NCBI GenBank assembly: GCA_003553485.1
Contig: PWEJ01000087.1
Location: forward strand, 1 to 49,490
Direction of reading: 5' to 3'
Source: Halanaerobiaceae bacterium
Lineage (GTDB): Bacteria; Bacillota; Halanaerobiia; Halanaerobiales; Halarsenatibacteraceae
Length of the DNA stretch: 49,490 bases
Below are positions 16,616 to 26,791 of the stretch, in pieces. Position 1 is the first letter of the stretch, and each line of letters starts with the position of its first letter. The notes beneath the pieces were generated by a model. That model made no database searches. It was not told the origin of the DNA and saw nothing but the letters and a program-made list of their open reading frames with translations. Position numbers and translations under genes: made by a program.

Positions 16616-18742
16616 TCAGACACCTCTAAAGCCACCGCCCTGGGTGATACTTTTTTGCCAACATTTTTCCAGGATATTAGTATTAAGCCTGCTTTCTCGC
16701 TCTTCACTCTCCAGAGACTGCCAATCATCCAGGGAACTGGCCGCCTCACTGGCTTCACCATTTTCCTGATTTTCCTGCTCAGATTCCTGTTCAATATTAT
16801 CTTCGTAATCTTCTTCATAGATAACATCTTCATCTTCTGTATTTTCTAGATCCTCTTCGTATTCTTCCTCAACCTCTTCTGCATCAGGATCCTCAATCAT
16901 AAAGTCTAAATAAAGGTCACCTTCTAAAACATAATCAGTGGAGATAGTCTCTCTAATCTTCTCCTCTTCCACAGGCTCAGCCGGCAGTTCCTCATCTTCC
17001 TCTTCTGCTGGAGCTCTCTCCTCTTCCTCCTCAGGAGGCTCAGGCTCTTCTTCCTCTTCGGTTTCCTCAACTTCCTCAACTTCTTCCTCCTCTTCTATCG
17101 GTGGAGCAGCCGGGAAACCGGGGTAGACCTCCAGTACCATTTCGTTATTTTGCGGTCTAGCTAAAAAATCATCTATCATTTCCTCTAAGCTCTGATAGCC
17201 CGCCGCTGAAGCTGTCAGCTCTTCCTCAGGAGCATAGTCATCATAATAGTGGGTCTGGCCAAACTGCCCATAAGTCTGACCGCTGCGGGCCGAGAGGGTG
17301 TTAGGGCCAGGCTCAATATCCTCTGGCAATTCCAGATACATCTCAAATTCAAAGGATTCCTGCCGATAGGGGCGCAGGCTAACTTTTAAATCAAGTTCAT
17401 CGCCGGGATAAATCTCCTCTTCATTTTGAATCTCTAGCTCATCGATGAGGGCCACCTTGTCCTCTTCCCGCACCTTGATTTCATAGGAGATATCAAAGAG
17501 CTCGGCATCGACGAAGCTATTGAGATTGACAATCTCCAATATAGCCAGCAGATCATCGAGGCTACGAGCTGCGATATCCTGTTGGCTGTAATAAAGATTA
17601 TCCCGGGTCACTATGGTACCGGGAATATTATTACCCATAATAGTAAGTCTGGTCTCGGCAACTCCTGCCCCTATCCTATCGAGGCCGCTATCGATACCCT
17701 GTAAAGCCAGTGTTGGAGGAAGCTCCAGCAACAGCTCCTCATCTCTAATGATCTGCACATTTAAATTGGTCTCCTCCTGGCGGTCCTCATCATGGACAGC
17801 TATCTCCATGGGGACTACTTCAGGAAAGACATTTAACTCTCCGGAGATTCCTGCGCCCCGGTCCTGGGTAATGACTCCCTGGGGTACCCCGATGGGGTTG
17901 CCCAATTTAAAGGGCATGTCGCCAGGTATTACCTGACTGACCTGGGAGTGGCCGAAGAAAAAACTGACGTTGCCGCGGTTGGTGAAGGGATGGCCGAAGG
18001 AGACAGTCTTATCATCATCCACATAGGTTAGAGTTCCTATAGAGGCAATACTAATATCACCGCGAGTCAAGAGAGCTGCCACCGAGCTACCGGGCTCTAA
18101 CTCAGGGTACTCCTCTAATTGCTTGCCGGCATCATCTCCACCGGGAACCACTTTAAAATCACTGGAAAAATAATTATCCAGGTCTGCTTCCAGATGCTCC
18201 AAACCCCGTCCTGATAGACCACTCACTGCCAGCGGAACACTTAACTCCGGCAGGTCATCCACGGGTTCCAGCTCTGCAGAGGGGTCCTCCAGTAAATCCA
18301 GCATGGGTTCAATGGGAGTAGCCAGAACATAGCGGCTATCACCATCCACCCAGCCGTAGGATATGGCTCCGATTATTTTATCATCGAGATAAAGAGGGCT
18401 ACCGCTCATCCCTGAGGCCACGCCCTCAGTTTCCTCAATAAGCTCTCCGCTGAGCCTGGCCAGGATAAAGTCCCGCCCTGGTTCATAGTTATAAAGAATA
18501 TCTATCACTTCAAAATCAAATTCCTCGATTTTAGTGCCTGTTACCACGGTTCTCCCATAACCGCTATCTCCCTGCTGCACCTCTTCTAGAGGCATGGTCT
18601 CCGGGGAGGTCTCAGCGGCTTCAAGCTGACCAGCAGTTGCCAGCAGGATAAGTCCCAGACATAAGGTAAAAATAAACAAGAAACTCTTCCATTGTCCCTG
18701 GCTAACATCGGTATCCCGGATTAACGATTTATTGACAGCCAC
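16616..18742 (-). CDS. SpoIVB-type S55 peptidase-domain protein with acidic C-terminal tail
   Basis: Protein of 708 residues starting with GTG. A signal-anchor helix lies at about 20-37. The S55 region begins at 60: GYGRTVVTGTKIEEFDFEVID, quoted as GYGRTVVTGTKIEEF, then the serine-peptidase motif GMSGSPLYLDDKIIGAISYG (GMSGSP at 111-116) and ATPIEPMLDLL. A second conserved block has TVSFGHPFTNRGN with His251. This order (GMSGSP first, GHPF later) matches the widespread non-sporulation branch of S55 proteins rather than SpoIVB itself, in which the histidine precedes the serine. Residues about 547-667 are a low-complexity tail made mostly of E, P and D. It sits between mbl and tamB, so an envelope role is likely; the substrate is unknown. 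Peptidase activity is not assured. Confidence 0.82.
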   Translation of the reverse strand: MAVNKSLIRDTDVSQGQWKSFLFIFTLCLGLILLATAGQLEAAETSPETMPLEEVQQGDSGYGRTVVTGTKIEEFDFEVIDILYNYEPGRDFILARLSGELIEETEGVASGMSGSPLYLDDKIIGAISYGWVDGDSRYVLATPIEPMLDLLEDPSAELEPVDDLPELSVPLAVSGLSGRGLEHLEADLDNYFSSDFKVVPGGDDAGKQLEEYPELEPGSSVAALLTRGDISIASIGTLTYVDDDKTVSFGHPFTNRGNVSFFFGHSQVSQVIPGDMPFKLGNPIGVPQGVITQDRGAGISGELNVFPEVVPMEIAVHDEDRQEETNLNVQIIRDEELLLELPPTLALQGIDSGLDRIGAGVAETRLTIMGNNIPGTIVTRDNLYYSQQDIAARSLDDLLAILEIVNLNSFVDAELFDISYEIKVREEDKVALIDELEIQNEEEIYPGDELDLKVSLRPYRQESFEFEMYLELPEDIEPGPNTLSARSGQTYGQFGQTHYYDDYAPEEELTASAAGYQSLEEMIDDFLARPQNNEMVLEVYPGFPAAPPIEEEEEVEEVEETEEEEEPEPPEEEEERAPAEEEDEELPAEPVEEEKIRETISTDYVLEGDLYLDFMIEDPDAEEVEEEYEEDLENTEDEDVIYEEDYEDNIEQESEQENQENGEASEAASSLDDWQSLESEERESRLNTNILEKCWQKSITQGGGFRGV

Positions 18743-18774
18743 AATATCAAAACCTTTCCTTCTCTAATAATTAA

Positions 18775-19800
18775 TTACTTATAGGCCTTCTCGCGATTAT
18801 TGAAAATGATCTCTTTAAGCTCATCGATCTCTTCCAGGGCCTTTCCTGTCCCCCGGGCTACGCAGGTCAGGGGGTCATCGGCCAGAAATACAGGTACGTC
18901 GGTTTCGTTGCTCAACAACTTATCAAAATTTTTCAAGAGCGAGCCGCCTCCTGTCATGATTACCCCACAGTCCATGATATCGGAGGAAAGCTCCGGCGGG
19001 GTGCGCTCTAAGACCGAGCGGACTGCTTCTACAATGGAATCTATGGATTCATCCACAGCCTCCCGGACTTCTTCAGCAGTAATCTCCTGATGACGGGGCA
19101 GGCCACTCATCAGATCCCGCCCCCGCATCTCAAAGCTCTCATTCTCCTCGACTACGGCCGAACCAATTTCAAATTTGATTTCTTCTGCTGTTTTATCGCC
19201 AATTACCATATTGTACTGTTCCCGGACATAGCGGACTATATCAGCATCAAACTGATCGCCACCCAAGCGCAATGACTCGCTGACCACGATACCACCCAGC
19301 GATATCACCGCTATCTCGGCTGTTCCACCGCCGATATCGATAATCATACTGCCGCTGGGCTCAGCCACTGGCATACCTGCTCCTATGGCGGCAGCCAGGG
19401 CCTCTTCAATTAGATAGGTCTTGCGAGCTCCCACCTGGTTGGCAGCCTCTTCCACCGCCCGGCGCTCTACTTCCGTTATTCCTACGGGAATACAGACCAT
19501 AAGCTCCGGCTTAAAGAGAGGCCGGCTCTTGACTACTTTGGAGATAAAATTTTTCAACATGGCTTCAGTCATTTCAAAATCAGCTATTACTCCGTCCTTT
19601 AAAGGACGGATGGCTACAATATGACCGGGGGTACGACCAATCATCCTTCTGGCTTCAGCCCCGACGGCCAGCGTCTTATTATTATTCTTATCGATGGCCA
19701 CCACCGAGGGCTCCTGTAAAACAATACCATTTCCCTTCTGATAAACCAAGACATTTGCCGTTCCTAAATCTATGCCAATCTTCTGTGATAAATTAAACAT
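18775..19800 (-). CDS. mbl: MreB/Mbl rod-shape actin homologue
   Basis: Cytoplasmic actin-like ATPase that guides lateral wall synthesis. The 341 residues are typical. Phosphate loops are visible: IGIDLGTANVLVYQKGNGIV at the N-terminus, IIDIGGGTAEIAVISLGGIV in the middle (about 155-175) and VIMTGGGSLLKNFDKLL near the C-terminus, together with the EEALAAAIGAG motif. No mreC or mreD follows, and the gene sits behind murA near the ATP synthase operon, which is the position of mbl in Bacillus. I therefore prefer Mbl over MreB, but the sequence alone does not settle it. The sporulation genes spoIID, spoIIQ and spoIIID found in the Bacillus version of this locus are absent. Confidence 0.88.
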   Translation of the reverse strand: MFNLSQKIGIDLGTANVLVYQKGNGIVLQEPSVVAIDKNNNKTLAVGAEARRMIGRTPGHIVAIRPLKDGVIADFEMTEAMLKNFISKVVKSRPLFKPELMVCIPVGITEVERRAVEEAANQVGARKTYLIEEALAAAIGAGMPVAEPSGSMIIDIGGGTAEIAVISLGGIVVSESLRLGGDQFDADIVRYVREQYNMVIGDKTAEEIKFEIGSAVVEENESFEMRGRDLMSGLPRHQEITAEEVREAVDESIDSIVEAVRSVLERTPPELSSDIMDCGVIMTGGGSLLKNFDKLLSNETDVPVFLADDPLTCVARGTGKALEEIDELKEIIFNNREKAYK

Positions 19801-19818
19801 AATATATCTAAAACCTCC

Positions 19819-21096
19819 TCAGGCCGTTGTTACCTGGCTCTCTATGGTTCCTTCCACCTTTTCCATCTCCGCTCCTAAAGCAGTGAGTTTCTCTTCAATA
19901 TCTTCATAGCCTCTTTCCACATGGCCAATATTTTCTACCACGGTCACTCCATTAGCCTTAAGTCCAGCCAGGATCAAAGCAGCTCCAGCCCTGAGGTCAG
20001 TAGCTTCAACCTCAGCACCGGTCAATCTGGCTGGCTTAACCAGGGCCGAATTATCATCAACGTTGATGCTAGCTCCCATAGTTTCTAACTCTTCCACATG
20101 CTTAAATCTATCTTCCCAGACCGTCTCTGTCACCACACTGGCTGTATCAGCCTGGGTTAAAAGCACCATCATCTGAGCCTGTAAATCAGTGGGAAAACCT
20201 GGATAGGGCAGGGTTTTAACATCGACGGAATCCAGTTTCTCCGGGGCAGCTACCCGGACTCCAGCAATATCCTCTTCCAGTTCCACGCCCATCTCGCCTA
20301 ATTTAGCCAGCAGCGGTTTAATATGCTCCACCAGTACATTTTTCACATAGACATCCTGTCCCATCAAAGCACCGGCAATTATATAGGTGCCGGCTTCAAT
20401 CCGGTCAGGAATAATGCGGTGTTCTTCTCCGTGTAAGGCTTCCTGACCTGTAATTTTAATCACATCAGTTCCGACACCCTTTATCTTAGCGCCCATCACC
20501 GTCAGATAATTGGCTAAATCCACAATCTCCGGCTCCCGGGCTGCATTTTCAATCACTGTCTGCCCCTTTGCTCCAGTGGCAGCCAGCATGATGTTTATCG
20601 TTGCCCCGACACTGGGGTAATCTAAATATATCTTATTACCCGTAAGCTCAGGAGCTGTAAGTTCAACTATATTTCCATTGATATTAACCTCTGCTCCCAG
20701 GGCTTTAAAGCCCTTTAAATGCAGATCAATGGGCCTATTGCCAATGCTGCAACCTCCTGGCAGGCTGGTCCGGGCCTGGCCCTGACGAGCCAGCATCACC
20801 CCCAGCATATAATAGGAGGCTCTAATCTTCCCGGCCAACTCCGGGTCAGTGGCATACTGGTCTAAGGAACGGGGGTCTATCTCCATGGTGTTATCCTGAT
20901 AATCAACTCTAGCCCCCATTCTGCGGATTATCTCGGCCAGATTCCTCACATCTTTTAAGTCGGGAATATCTTCCAAGAGACTGGGACCGGAGCCCAGCAG
21001 GCTCGCCGAAATAATAGGCAGAGCAGCATTTTTAGCTCCACTTACTTTAACAGTCCCCGTCAGTTTATGTCCACCTTCTATGTAAAATTTTCGCAC
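19819..21096 (-). CDS. murA: MurA, UDP-N-acetylglucosamine 1-carboxyvinyltransferase
   Basis: First committed enzyme of peptidoglycan synthesis; transfers enolpyruvate from PEP to UDP-GlcNAc. I choose the GTG at 21096, nine bases after AAGGAG, which gives MRKFYIEGGHKLTG, the standard MurA N-terminus. A TTG at 21114 is less likely. The length is then 425 residues, normal for the family. The catalytic cysteine lies in LPGGCSIGNRPIDLHLKGF (Cys116). The two inside-out alpha/beta domains of the EPSP-synthase fold are complete, with SGAKNAALPI at the start and the typical APYPGFPTD-like loop (here LPYPGFPTDLQAQMM). Its promoter is at 21221-21249 and it is followed at 18 bases by mbl. Confidence 0.96.
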   Translation of the reverse strand: MRKFYIEGGHKLTGTVKVSGAKNAALPIISASLLGSGPSLLEDIPDLKDVRNLAEIIRRMGARVDYQDNTMEIDPRSLDQYATDPELAGKIRASYYMLGVMLARQGQARTSLPGGCSIGNRPIDLHLKGFKALGAEVNINGNIVELTAPELTGNKIYLDYPSVGATINIMLAATGAKGQTVIENAAREPEIVDLANYLTVMGAKIKGVGTDVIKITGQEALHGEEHRIIPDRIEAGTYIIAGALMGQDVYVKNVLVEHIKPLLAKLGEMGVELEEDIAGVRVAAPEKLDSVDVKTLPYPGFPTDLQAQMMVLLTQADTASVVTETVWEDRFKHVEELETMGASINVDDNSALVKPARLTGAEVEATDLRAGAALILAGLKANGVTVVENIGHVERGYEDIEEKLTALGAEMEKVEGTIESQVTTA

Positions 21097-21220
21097 ATTC
21101 ACTCTCTCCTTCAATAACTGATAATGTTTATTTTTAATGCGGCTTTTCCCTAACCACTATCATATCACACCTGCCATCAAAACAAAAATTCAAAACCGGC
21201 AAAAAGGAAAATTAGTCCTA

Positions 21221-21249
21221 ATTATATACTGTAAAATCTCCGGTCTTAA
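21221..21249 (-). promoter_or_regulatory. Promoter for murA-mbl-S55-tamB
   Basis: TTAAGA, a 17-base spacer and TATAAT on the minus strand, followed by an AT-rich leader of about 110 bases to the murA start. A second candidate, TGATATGAT, lies closer to the gene. The whole 294-base gap before murA holds only this promoter region and the hairpins at 21278-21351. Confidence 0.55.
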
Positions 21250-21277
21250 ATAAAAGTTAATAAAAGTCTTAATAAAT

Positions 21278-21351
21278 AATTCGCTATTAAAGAGCGAATT
21301 CCTCTAAAGAGAAAGAGCTATTTCCTGTATATTATCAAATTAATAGCTCTT
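21278..21351 (-). terminator. Two hairpins after the small barrel gene, probable terminator region
   Basis: A 10-bp stem AAGAGCTATT/AATAGCTCTT with a 19-base loop (21313-21351) is followed by TCTCTTT. Next comes an 8-bp stem AATTCGCT/AGCGAATT (21278-21300) followed by AT-rich sequence. T-runs are imperfect, so efficiency is uncertain. Confidence 0.5.
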
Positions 21352-21408
21352 CTGCAAACAGGAGCTCTTCTGAAAAAAGGAAAGAATATAAACAATTTTA
21401 ACTGTTCT

Positions 21409-21999
21409 TTAAAACTCAAAGCCATAAAATAGCTGGAGGCCAGCTTCCAGACCGGCTAAGTTGATATCTTCATCCTCCTCATCGCTGATATCCAGGTTGC
21501 GGAAAGCCAGGTCTGCTCCCAGGCCAAAGCCAGCTATAATCTCTGCCTCGGCTCCAACTCCAGCTTTTATTCCCATTCCACTGAAATCCCTCTCCTCCAG
21601 ACTGCCAAAGTAATAGCCTAAATTTCCTTTGGCATAAAACCTGAGAACTTCAAATTCCTCTCTCACCACCTGGGCCAATTCATAGATAAAATCAGCTGAA
21701 ACAGCATTTAAACCTAAGTCCTCAGCAAAATACCTCTCATATTGGGCCACCATCAGGACATCTTCGCTAAGAGGTACTCCCAGGCCGCCAAAAACAGCAA
21801 AACCGGTATCAACATCGCCAAAGGTGGCTACCCGCCCCCCGGCCGTGACTCTGGTATCGCTGAGTTCAATCTCCGGCGGCTCCTCCGCCACTACCGCTTC
21901 TCCTGCTAAAAAGCTCATTGCAGCCAATAAAACTAACACCAACAATAAAACCAGGATCCTTTTCCCCGGCACAGTAGATAATTTTGTCACCAGCAACAT
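21409..21999 (-). CDS. Predicted small outer-membrane beta-barrel protein
   Basis: No specific family recognised. The start is set at the ATG at 21999 after AGGAAAGG, because a strong promoter (22040-22068) overlaps the longer reading frame that opens at 22077. A GTG eight codons... close downstream is also possible. The resulting 196 residues have a signal peptide (hydrophobic about 14-30, ending VVAEE), then amphipathic strands such as RVATFGDVDTGFAVFGGLG, AKGNLGYYFGSLEER and GIKAGVGAEAEIIAGFGLG, and end QLFYGFEF with a terminal phenylalanine, typical of outer-membrane barrels. The size suits an 8-stranded barrel. It is encoded alone between the ATP synthase operon and murA. Confidence 0.7.
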   Translation of the reverse strand: MLLVTKLSTVPGKRILVLLLVLVLLAAMSFLAGEAVVAEEPPEIELSDTRVTAGGRVATFGDVDTGFAVFGGLGVPLSEDVLMVAQYERYFAEDLGLNAVSADFIYELAQVVREEFEVLRFYAKGNLGYYFGSLEERDFSGMGIKAGVGAEAEIIAGFGLGADLAFRNLDISDEEDEDINLAGLEAGLQLFYGFEF

Positions 22000-22039
22000 C
22001 CTTTCCTGAGTTAATTTAGGTTGATTTATTTCATCTGTA

Positions 22040-22068
22040 ATTATATCATCAATTAGCAGCACAGACAA
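22040..22068 (-). promoter_or_regulatory. Strong sigma-70-type promoter for the barrel gene at 21409-21999
   Basis: TTGTCT, exactly 17 bases, TATAAT on the minus strand, starting 4 bases from the atp operon terminator. It decides the start of the barrel gene, since the in-frame codons upstream of 22040 would lie inside or before the promoter. Confidence 0.75.
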
Positions 22069-22073
22069 TGATT

Positions 22074-22136
22074 GCAAAAAAAGAGATGGTTCTTTTCCCT
22101 CTCTGCGATTTAGCAGGAAAGAAAAGAACCATCTCT
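22074..22136 (-). terminator. Rho-independent terminator of the ATP synthase operon
   Basis: A perfect 15-bp stem AGAGATGGTTCTTTT/AAAAGAACCATCTCT (22082-22096 with 22122-22136) is followed on the minus strand by TTTTTTT. It ends transcription about 110 bases beyond atpC. Confidence 0.9.
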
Positions 22137-22150
22137 GGTTAACTATTAGT

Positions 22151-22186
22151 TAACTATAAATTAAAATGTAACTATAAATTAAAGTG
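22151..22186. repeat. Tandem 18-mer duplication after atpC
   Basis: TAACTATAAATTAAAATG (22151-22168) is followed at once by TAACTATAAATTAAAGTG (22169-22186), 17 of 18 bases identical. It lies between atpC and the operon terminator. Confidence 0.75.
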
Positions 22187-22248
22187 CAAATTTATATCAC
22201 AGTATTTTAAGCTGCTCTAATTTCTAGCCACTTAATTTGTATTACCAG

Positions 22249-22659
22249 TTAATAGCGGCTTTTATTTTCAACGGCATCAATTCTGGCTATGGCTCTCTCC
22301 AGCGCTGCTTCGGCCCGGGTTTCATCTACCCGACCTTTCTCCTCGCGCAGGCGTCTTTCGGCCCGTTCGCGAGCTTCTCGAGCTCTTTCAACGTCGATCT
22401 CCTCTGGCAGCTCCGCCGTCCGGACGATGACATTAACCTGCTCCGGCTTTACTTCCAGAAATCCGTCACTTATTGGCACCGGAATCTCTTCCTCGCCCTC
22501 AATAATCTTTAAGACACTGGTCTCTAGAGCTGTTACCAGCGGAGTGTGGCCAGGCATGATGCCAATATCACCGTCGATGGCTCGAGCTACCACCATATCC
22601 ACCGGTTCGCTATAGACAACCCTTTCTGGAGTGATAATATCAAGCTTAACCTGCGCCAT
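22249..22659 (-). CDS. atpC: F1Fo ATP synthase epsilon subunit
   Basis: Central-stalk subunit that couples and regulates the F1 motor. The N-terminal beta-sandwich contains LDIITPERVVYSEPVDMVVARAIDGDIGIMPGHTPLVT (key parts ITPERVVYSEPVDMV and GDIGIMPGHTPLV). The C-terminal helical hairpin, rich in A, R and E, spans about residues 85-136. At 136 residues it is the normal length. It starts with ATG two bases after the atpD stop and is the last gene of the operon, followed by the terminator at 22074-22136. Confidence 0.97.
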   Translation of the reverse strand: MAQVKLDIITPERVVYSEPVDMVVARAIDGDIGIMPGHTPLVTALETSVLKIIEGEEEIPVPISDGFLEVKPEQVNVIVRTAELPEEIDVERAREARERAERRLREEKGRVDETRAEAALERAIARIDAVENKSRY

Positions 22660-22661
22660 AT

Positions 22662-24095
<1,434 letters not shown>

Positions 24096-24151
24096 TCATC
24101 AAGCAACTAATCATTAACTCACTGCTTGCCAATCTATTTTTGTATTTCCTT

Positions 24152-25045
24152 TTACTTCTGTGCTTCAGCACCACTGACAATCTCACTGATCTCCTTGGTG
24201 ATCTGTGCCTGACGGGCTCGGTTGTACTCTAAGGTCAGGTCATCGATCATCTCGGTGGCATTCTCAGTGGCTGAATCCATAGCTGTCATCCGGGCTCCAA
24301 ACTCGCTGGCCTTTGATTCCAGCAGCGCAGCATAGATTAAATTATTGACATATTGAGGTAGGATAACATCCAGAACCTCTGGCGGGGACGGCTCGTAAAG
24401 ATAATCAACGGCTATCCCCTCTTCCCCCTCTTCTCCATCAGCATCACCTCTGGACTCGGGATCCCGCTCCTCCGGTGGGATTACCGGCAATAGCGGAATG
24501 TTATAGACTGTCTGATTTAAGGGAGAATCAAAATGGGTATAAATCAGTCGGGCCTCTTTATATCCTTCCTGCTTATAGGTATCAATTATCCGATTGGTAA
24601 TTCTCCGGGCAAACCAGAAGCCGGGATAATCATCAATATCGGTATAATCAGCCACAATTTCCTGCTGCTCTCGACTAAAGGTCCGCAGAGCTTTCTTGCC
24701 AATGGTCAGGAGAGTGGCTGGCTCTCTTTTGAGCAGAGAGCGGCGGGTTTCTTTTATAACCCGGGAATTATAAGCGCCGCAAAGTCCTCGATCACCGGTG
24801 ATAGTTACCAGCAGAGTCTTCTCTCCAGTGGCATCACCCAATAAAGGGTGTTCAGCAAAGGTACCGGTATTGCTGACAATATCCTGCAATACCAGCCTGG
24901 TCCGCTTGAAGAAGGGACGAGTCGATTCAGCCTTCTCCTGAGCCCGGCGCAGTTTTGCCGCCGCCACCATCTTCATCGCCTTGGTGATCTTTTTAGTATT
25001 TTCCACACTTTTTATCCGGCGTTTAATATCGTGCATCGTTTCCAT
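24152..25045 (-). CDS. atpG: F1Fo ATP synthase gamma subunit
   Basis: Rotating central stalk of F1. I set the start at the ATG at 25045, eight bases after GAGGTG, giving METMHDIKRRIKSVENTKKITKAM (key part HDIKRRIKSVENTKKIT), the standard gamma N-terminus; the upstream codon at 25078 adds eleven unrelated residues. The C-terminal helix ends LTLEYNRARQAQITKEISEIVSGAEA, again typical. At 297 residues it is slightly long because of an acidic insertion near residues 190-205 (RGDADGEEGEEG) in the central Rossmann-like domain. Confidence 0.97.
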   Translation of the reverse strand: METMHDIKRRIKSVENTKKITKAMKMVAAAKLRRAQEKAESTRPFFKRTRLVLQDIVSNTGTFAEHPLLGDATGEKTLLVTITGDRGLCGAYNSRVIKETRRSLLKREPATLLTIGKKALRTFSREQQEIVADYTDIDDYPGFWFARRITNRIIDTYKQEGYKEARLIYTHFDSPLNQTVYNIPLLPVIPPEERDPESRGDADGEEGEEGIAVDYLYEPSPPEVLDVILPQYVNNLIYAALLESKASEFGARMTAMDSATENATEMIDDLTLEYNRARQAQITKEISEIVSGAEAQK

Positions 25046-25159
25046 AACTTGCTCACCTCTATTTCCAGGCACCTTCAAATAGTCTAAATCCAGTGAAATC
25101 CAATCAATCTATTCTTAAAACTAAAAAGCACTAAAGCCAGTATTTATAATGAGAAACAA

Positions 25160-26791
25160 TTAACCGGCTTCAACTTCCTCTTGGCCGTCTTCTTCAGCCT
25201 CTTCAGTCTCTTCAGTTTCCTCGGCTTCCTTTTGGGCTGCTTCTGCCAGGTCGCTATCGCTAACCAGACTCTCCTCCTGAATGGAGAAGGTATCTTTAAA
25301 TTCTGTGATAATCTCCTTGAGATTATTTTCGATCTCCTCCGTGAGCTCTCCTTCATCTTTGATGGCCTTTAAGAGCTCCTGATAGCTGGAGCGACAGTAG
25401 GAGAGAAACTCCTTCTCAAAGCGTTCAATATTATCTACAGGAATATCATCCAGATGGCCATTGACCACCGCATAGATGATAGCCACCTGCTCCTCGACGG
25501 GCATCGGTTCATTTTCAGGCTGTTTGAGGACTTCCACTATCCGCTCACCCCGAGCCAGACGGCGCTGAGTAGCCTCATCTAAATCAGAACCAAACTGAGC
25601 GAAGGCCTCTAGCTCCCGGTACTGAGAGAGGTCCAGCCTCAAGTTACCGGCTACATCCTTCATGGCTCTTATCTGAGCATCTCCACCTACTCGAGAGACA
25701 GAAATACCCACATTGATAGCCGGCCTAACCCCGGAGAAGAAGAGCTCACTCTCCAGATAAATCTGGCCATCTGTAATGGAGATTACGTTAGTGGGGATAA
25801 AGGCTGAAACGTCGCCAGCCTGAGTCTCAATTATAGGGAGAGCTGTCAAAGAACCGCCGCCATAATCAGGATTTAACTTGGCCGCTCTCTCCAATAAGCG
25901 AGAGTGGAGATAGAAAACATCACCAGGATAAGCTTCCCGTCCCGGCGGACGCCTTAATAGCAGTGACATGGCTCGATAGGAATCAGCATGCTTGGAAAGG
26001 TCGTCATAGACTACCAGTACATCATCGCCCTTTTCATACATAAAATGCTCGCCCATGGCACAGCCGGCATAGGGAGCCAGATATCTCAAGGGGGCGGGTT
26101 CACTGGCAGTTGCTGAAACAATAATGGTATAATCCAAAGCTCCCTCTTCAGCCAGGCGCTCTCTTAACCGGGCAACATCGGAAGCTTTTTGTCCAATGGC
26201 AACATAGACGCATTTCACATCGTTATTGCGCTGATTTATAATCGTATCCACAGCAATGGCTGTTTTACCGGTCTGGCGGTCACCAATTATAAGTTCCCGC
26301 TGTCCGCGACCGATGGGAATCATGGAGTCAACGGCTTTCAAACCAGTCTGTAAGGGTACCTTAACTGGCTCTCTGGTTATAACGCCAGGAGCCTTGATTT
26401 CCACCGGGCGGTTTTGCTCAGTGGAGATTTTACCCTGACCATCTAAGGCCTGGCCTAAAGAGTTTACTACCCGGCCCAGCATTTCTTCGCCTACCGGAAC
26501 CTCTATAACCCGACCTGTGCGCTTAACTTCGTCTCCTTCATCAATGGCTGTCTCATCGCCGAGGATAACTACCCCGACGTTGTCCTCTTCTAAGTTTAAA
26601 GCCATGCCAAAAACTTCATTGGGAAATTCCACCAGCTCCATCGACATGCAGTCTTCCAGTCCATAGACATGAGCAATACCATCACCCACATCTAAAACTG
26701 TACCTACACCGACAGTCTGGAGCTCAGTCCCATATTTCTCTATTTCTTTTTTAATGACTGAACTTATCTCTTCCGGTCTTATATTCATCAT
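25160..26791 (-). CDS. atpA: F1Fo ATP synthase alpha subunit
   Basis: Non-catalytic nucleotide-binding subunit of F1. Two ATG codons (26791 and 26788) follow the atpH stop with a one-base overlap (TGATG), so translation is coupled. The Walker A loop [18 protein letters not shown] is near residue 170 and the signature [17 protein letters not shown] near 365. The body ends where the family normally ends (about 502-510), but this protein runs on to 543 residues with a tail made almost only of E, A, T and Q. Acidic tails of this kind recur in several proteins of this window. Confidence 0.97.
   Translation of the reverse strand: MMNIRPEEISSVIKKEIEKYGTELQTVGVGTVLDVGDGIAHVYGLEDCMSMELVEFPNEVFGMALNLEEDNVGVVILGDETAIDEGDEVKRTGRVIEVPVGEEMLGRVVNSLGQALDGQGKISTEQNRPVEIKAPGVITREPVKVPLQTGLKAVDSMIPIGRGQRELIIGDRQTGKTAIAVDTIINQRNNDVKCVYVAIGQKASDVARLRERLAEEGALDYTIIVSATASEPAPLRYLAPYAGCAMGEHFMYEKGDDVLVVYDDLSKHADSYRAMSLLLRRPPGREAYPGDVFYLHSRLLERAAKLNPDYGGGSLTALPIIETQAGDVSAFIPTNVISITDGQIYLESELFFSGVRPAINVGISVSRVGGDAQIRAMKDVAGNLRLDLSQYRELEAFAQFGSDLDEATQRRLARGERIVEVLKQPENEPMPVEEQVAIIYAVVNGHLDDIPVDNIERFEKEFLSYCRSSYQELLKAIKDEGELTEEIENNLKEIITEFKDTFSIQEESLVSDSDLAEAAQKEAEETEETEEAEEDGQEEVEAG

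Noticed and set aside
16579-16833. Minus-strand frame of 84 codons overlapping the end of the S55 gene
   Set aside because: It is an alternative frame of the acidic repeat region, rich in K and R by frame shift of E codons; not a separate gene.
16938-17126. Serine-only plus-strand frame suggesting a repeat protein
   Set aside because: Produced by reading the GAA/GAG-rich tail of the S55 gene in antisense.
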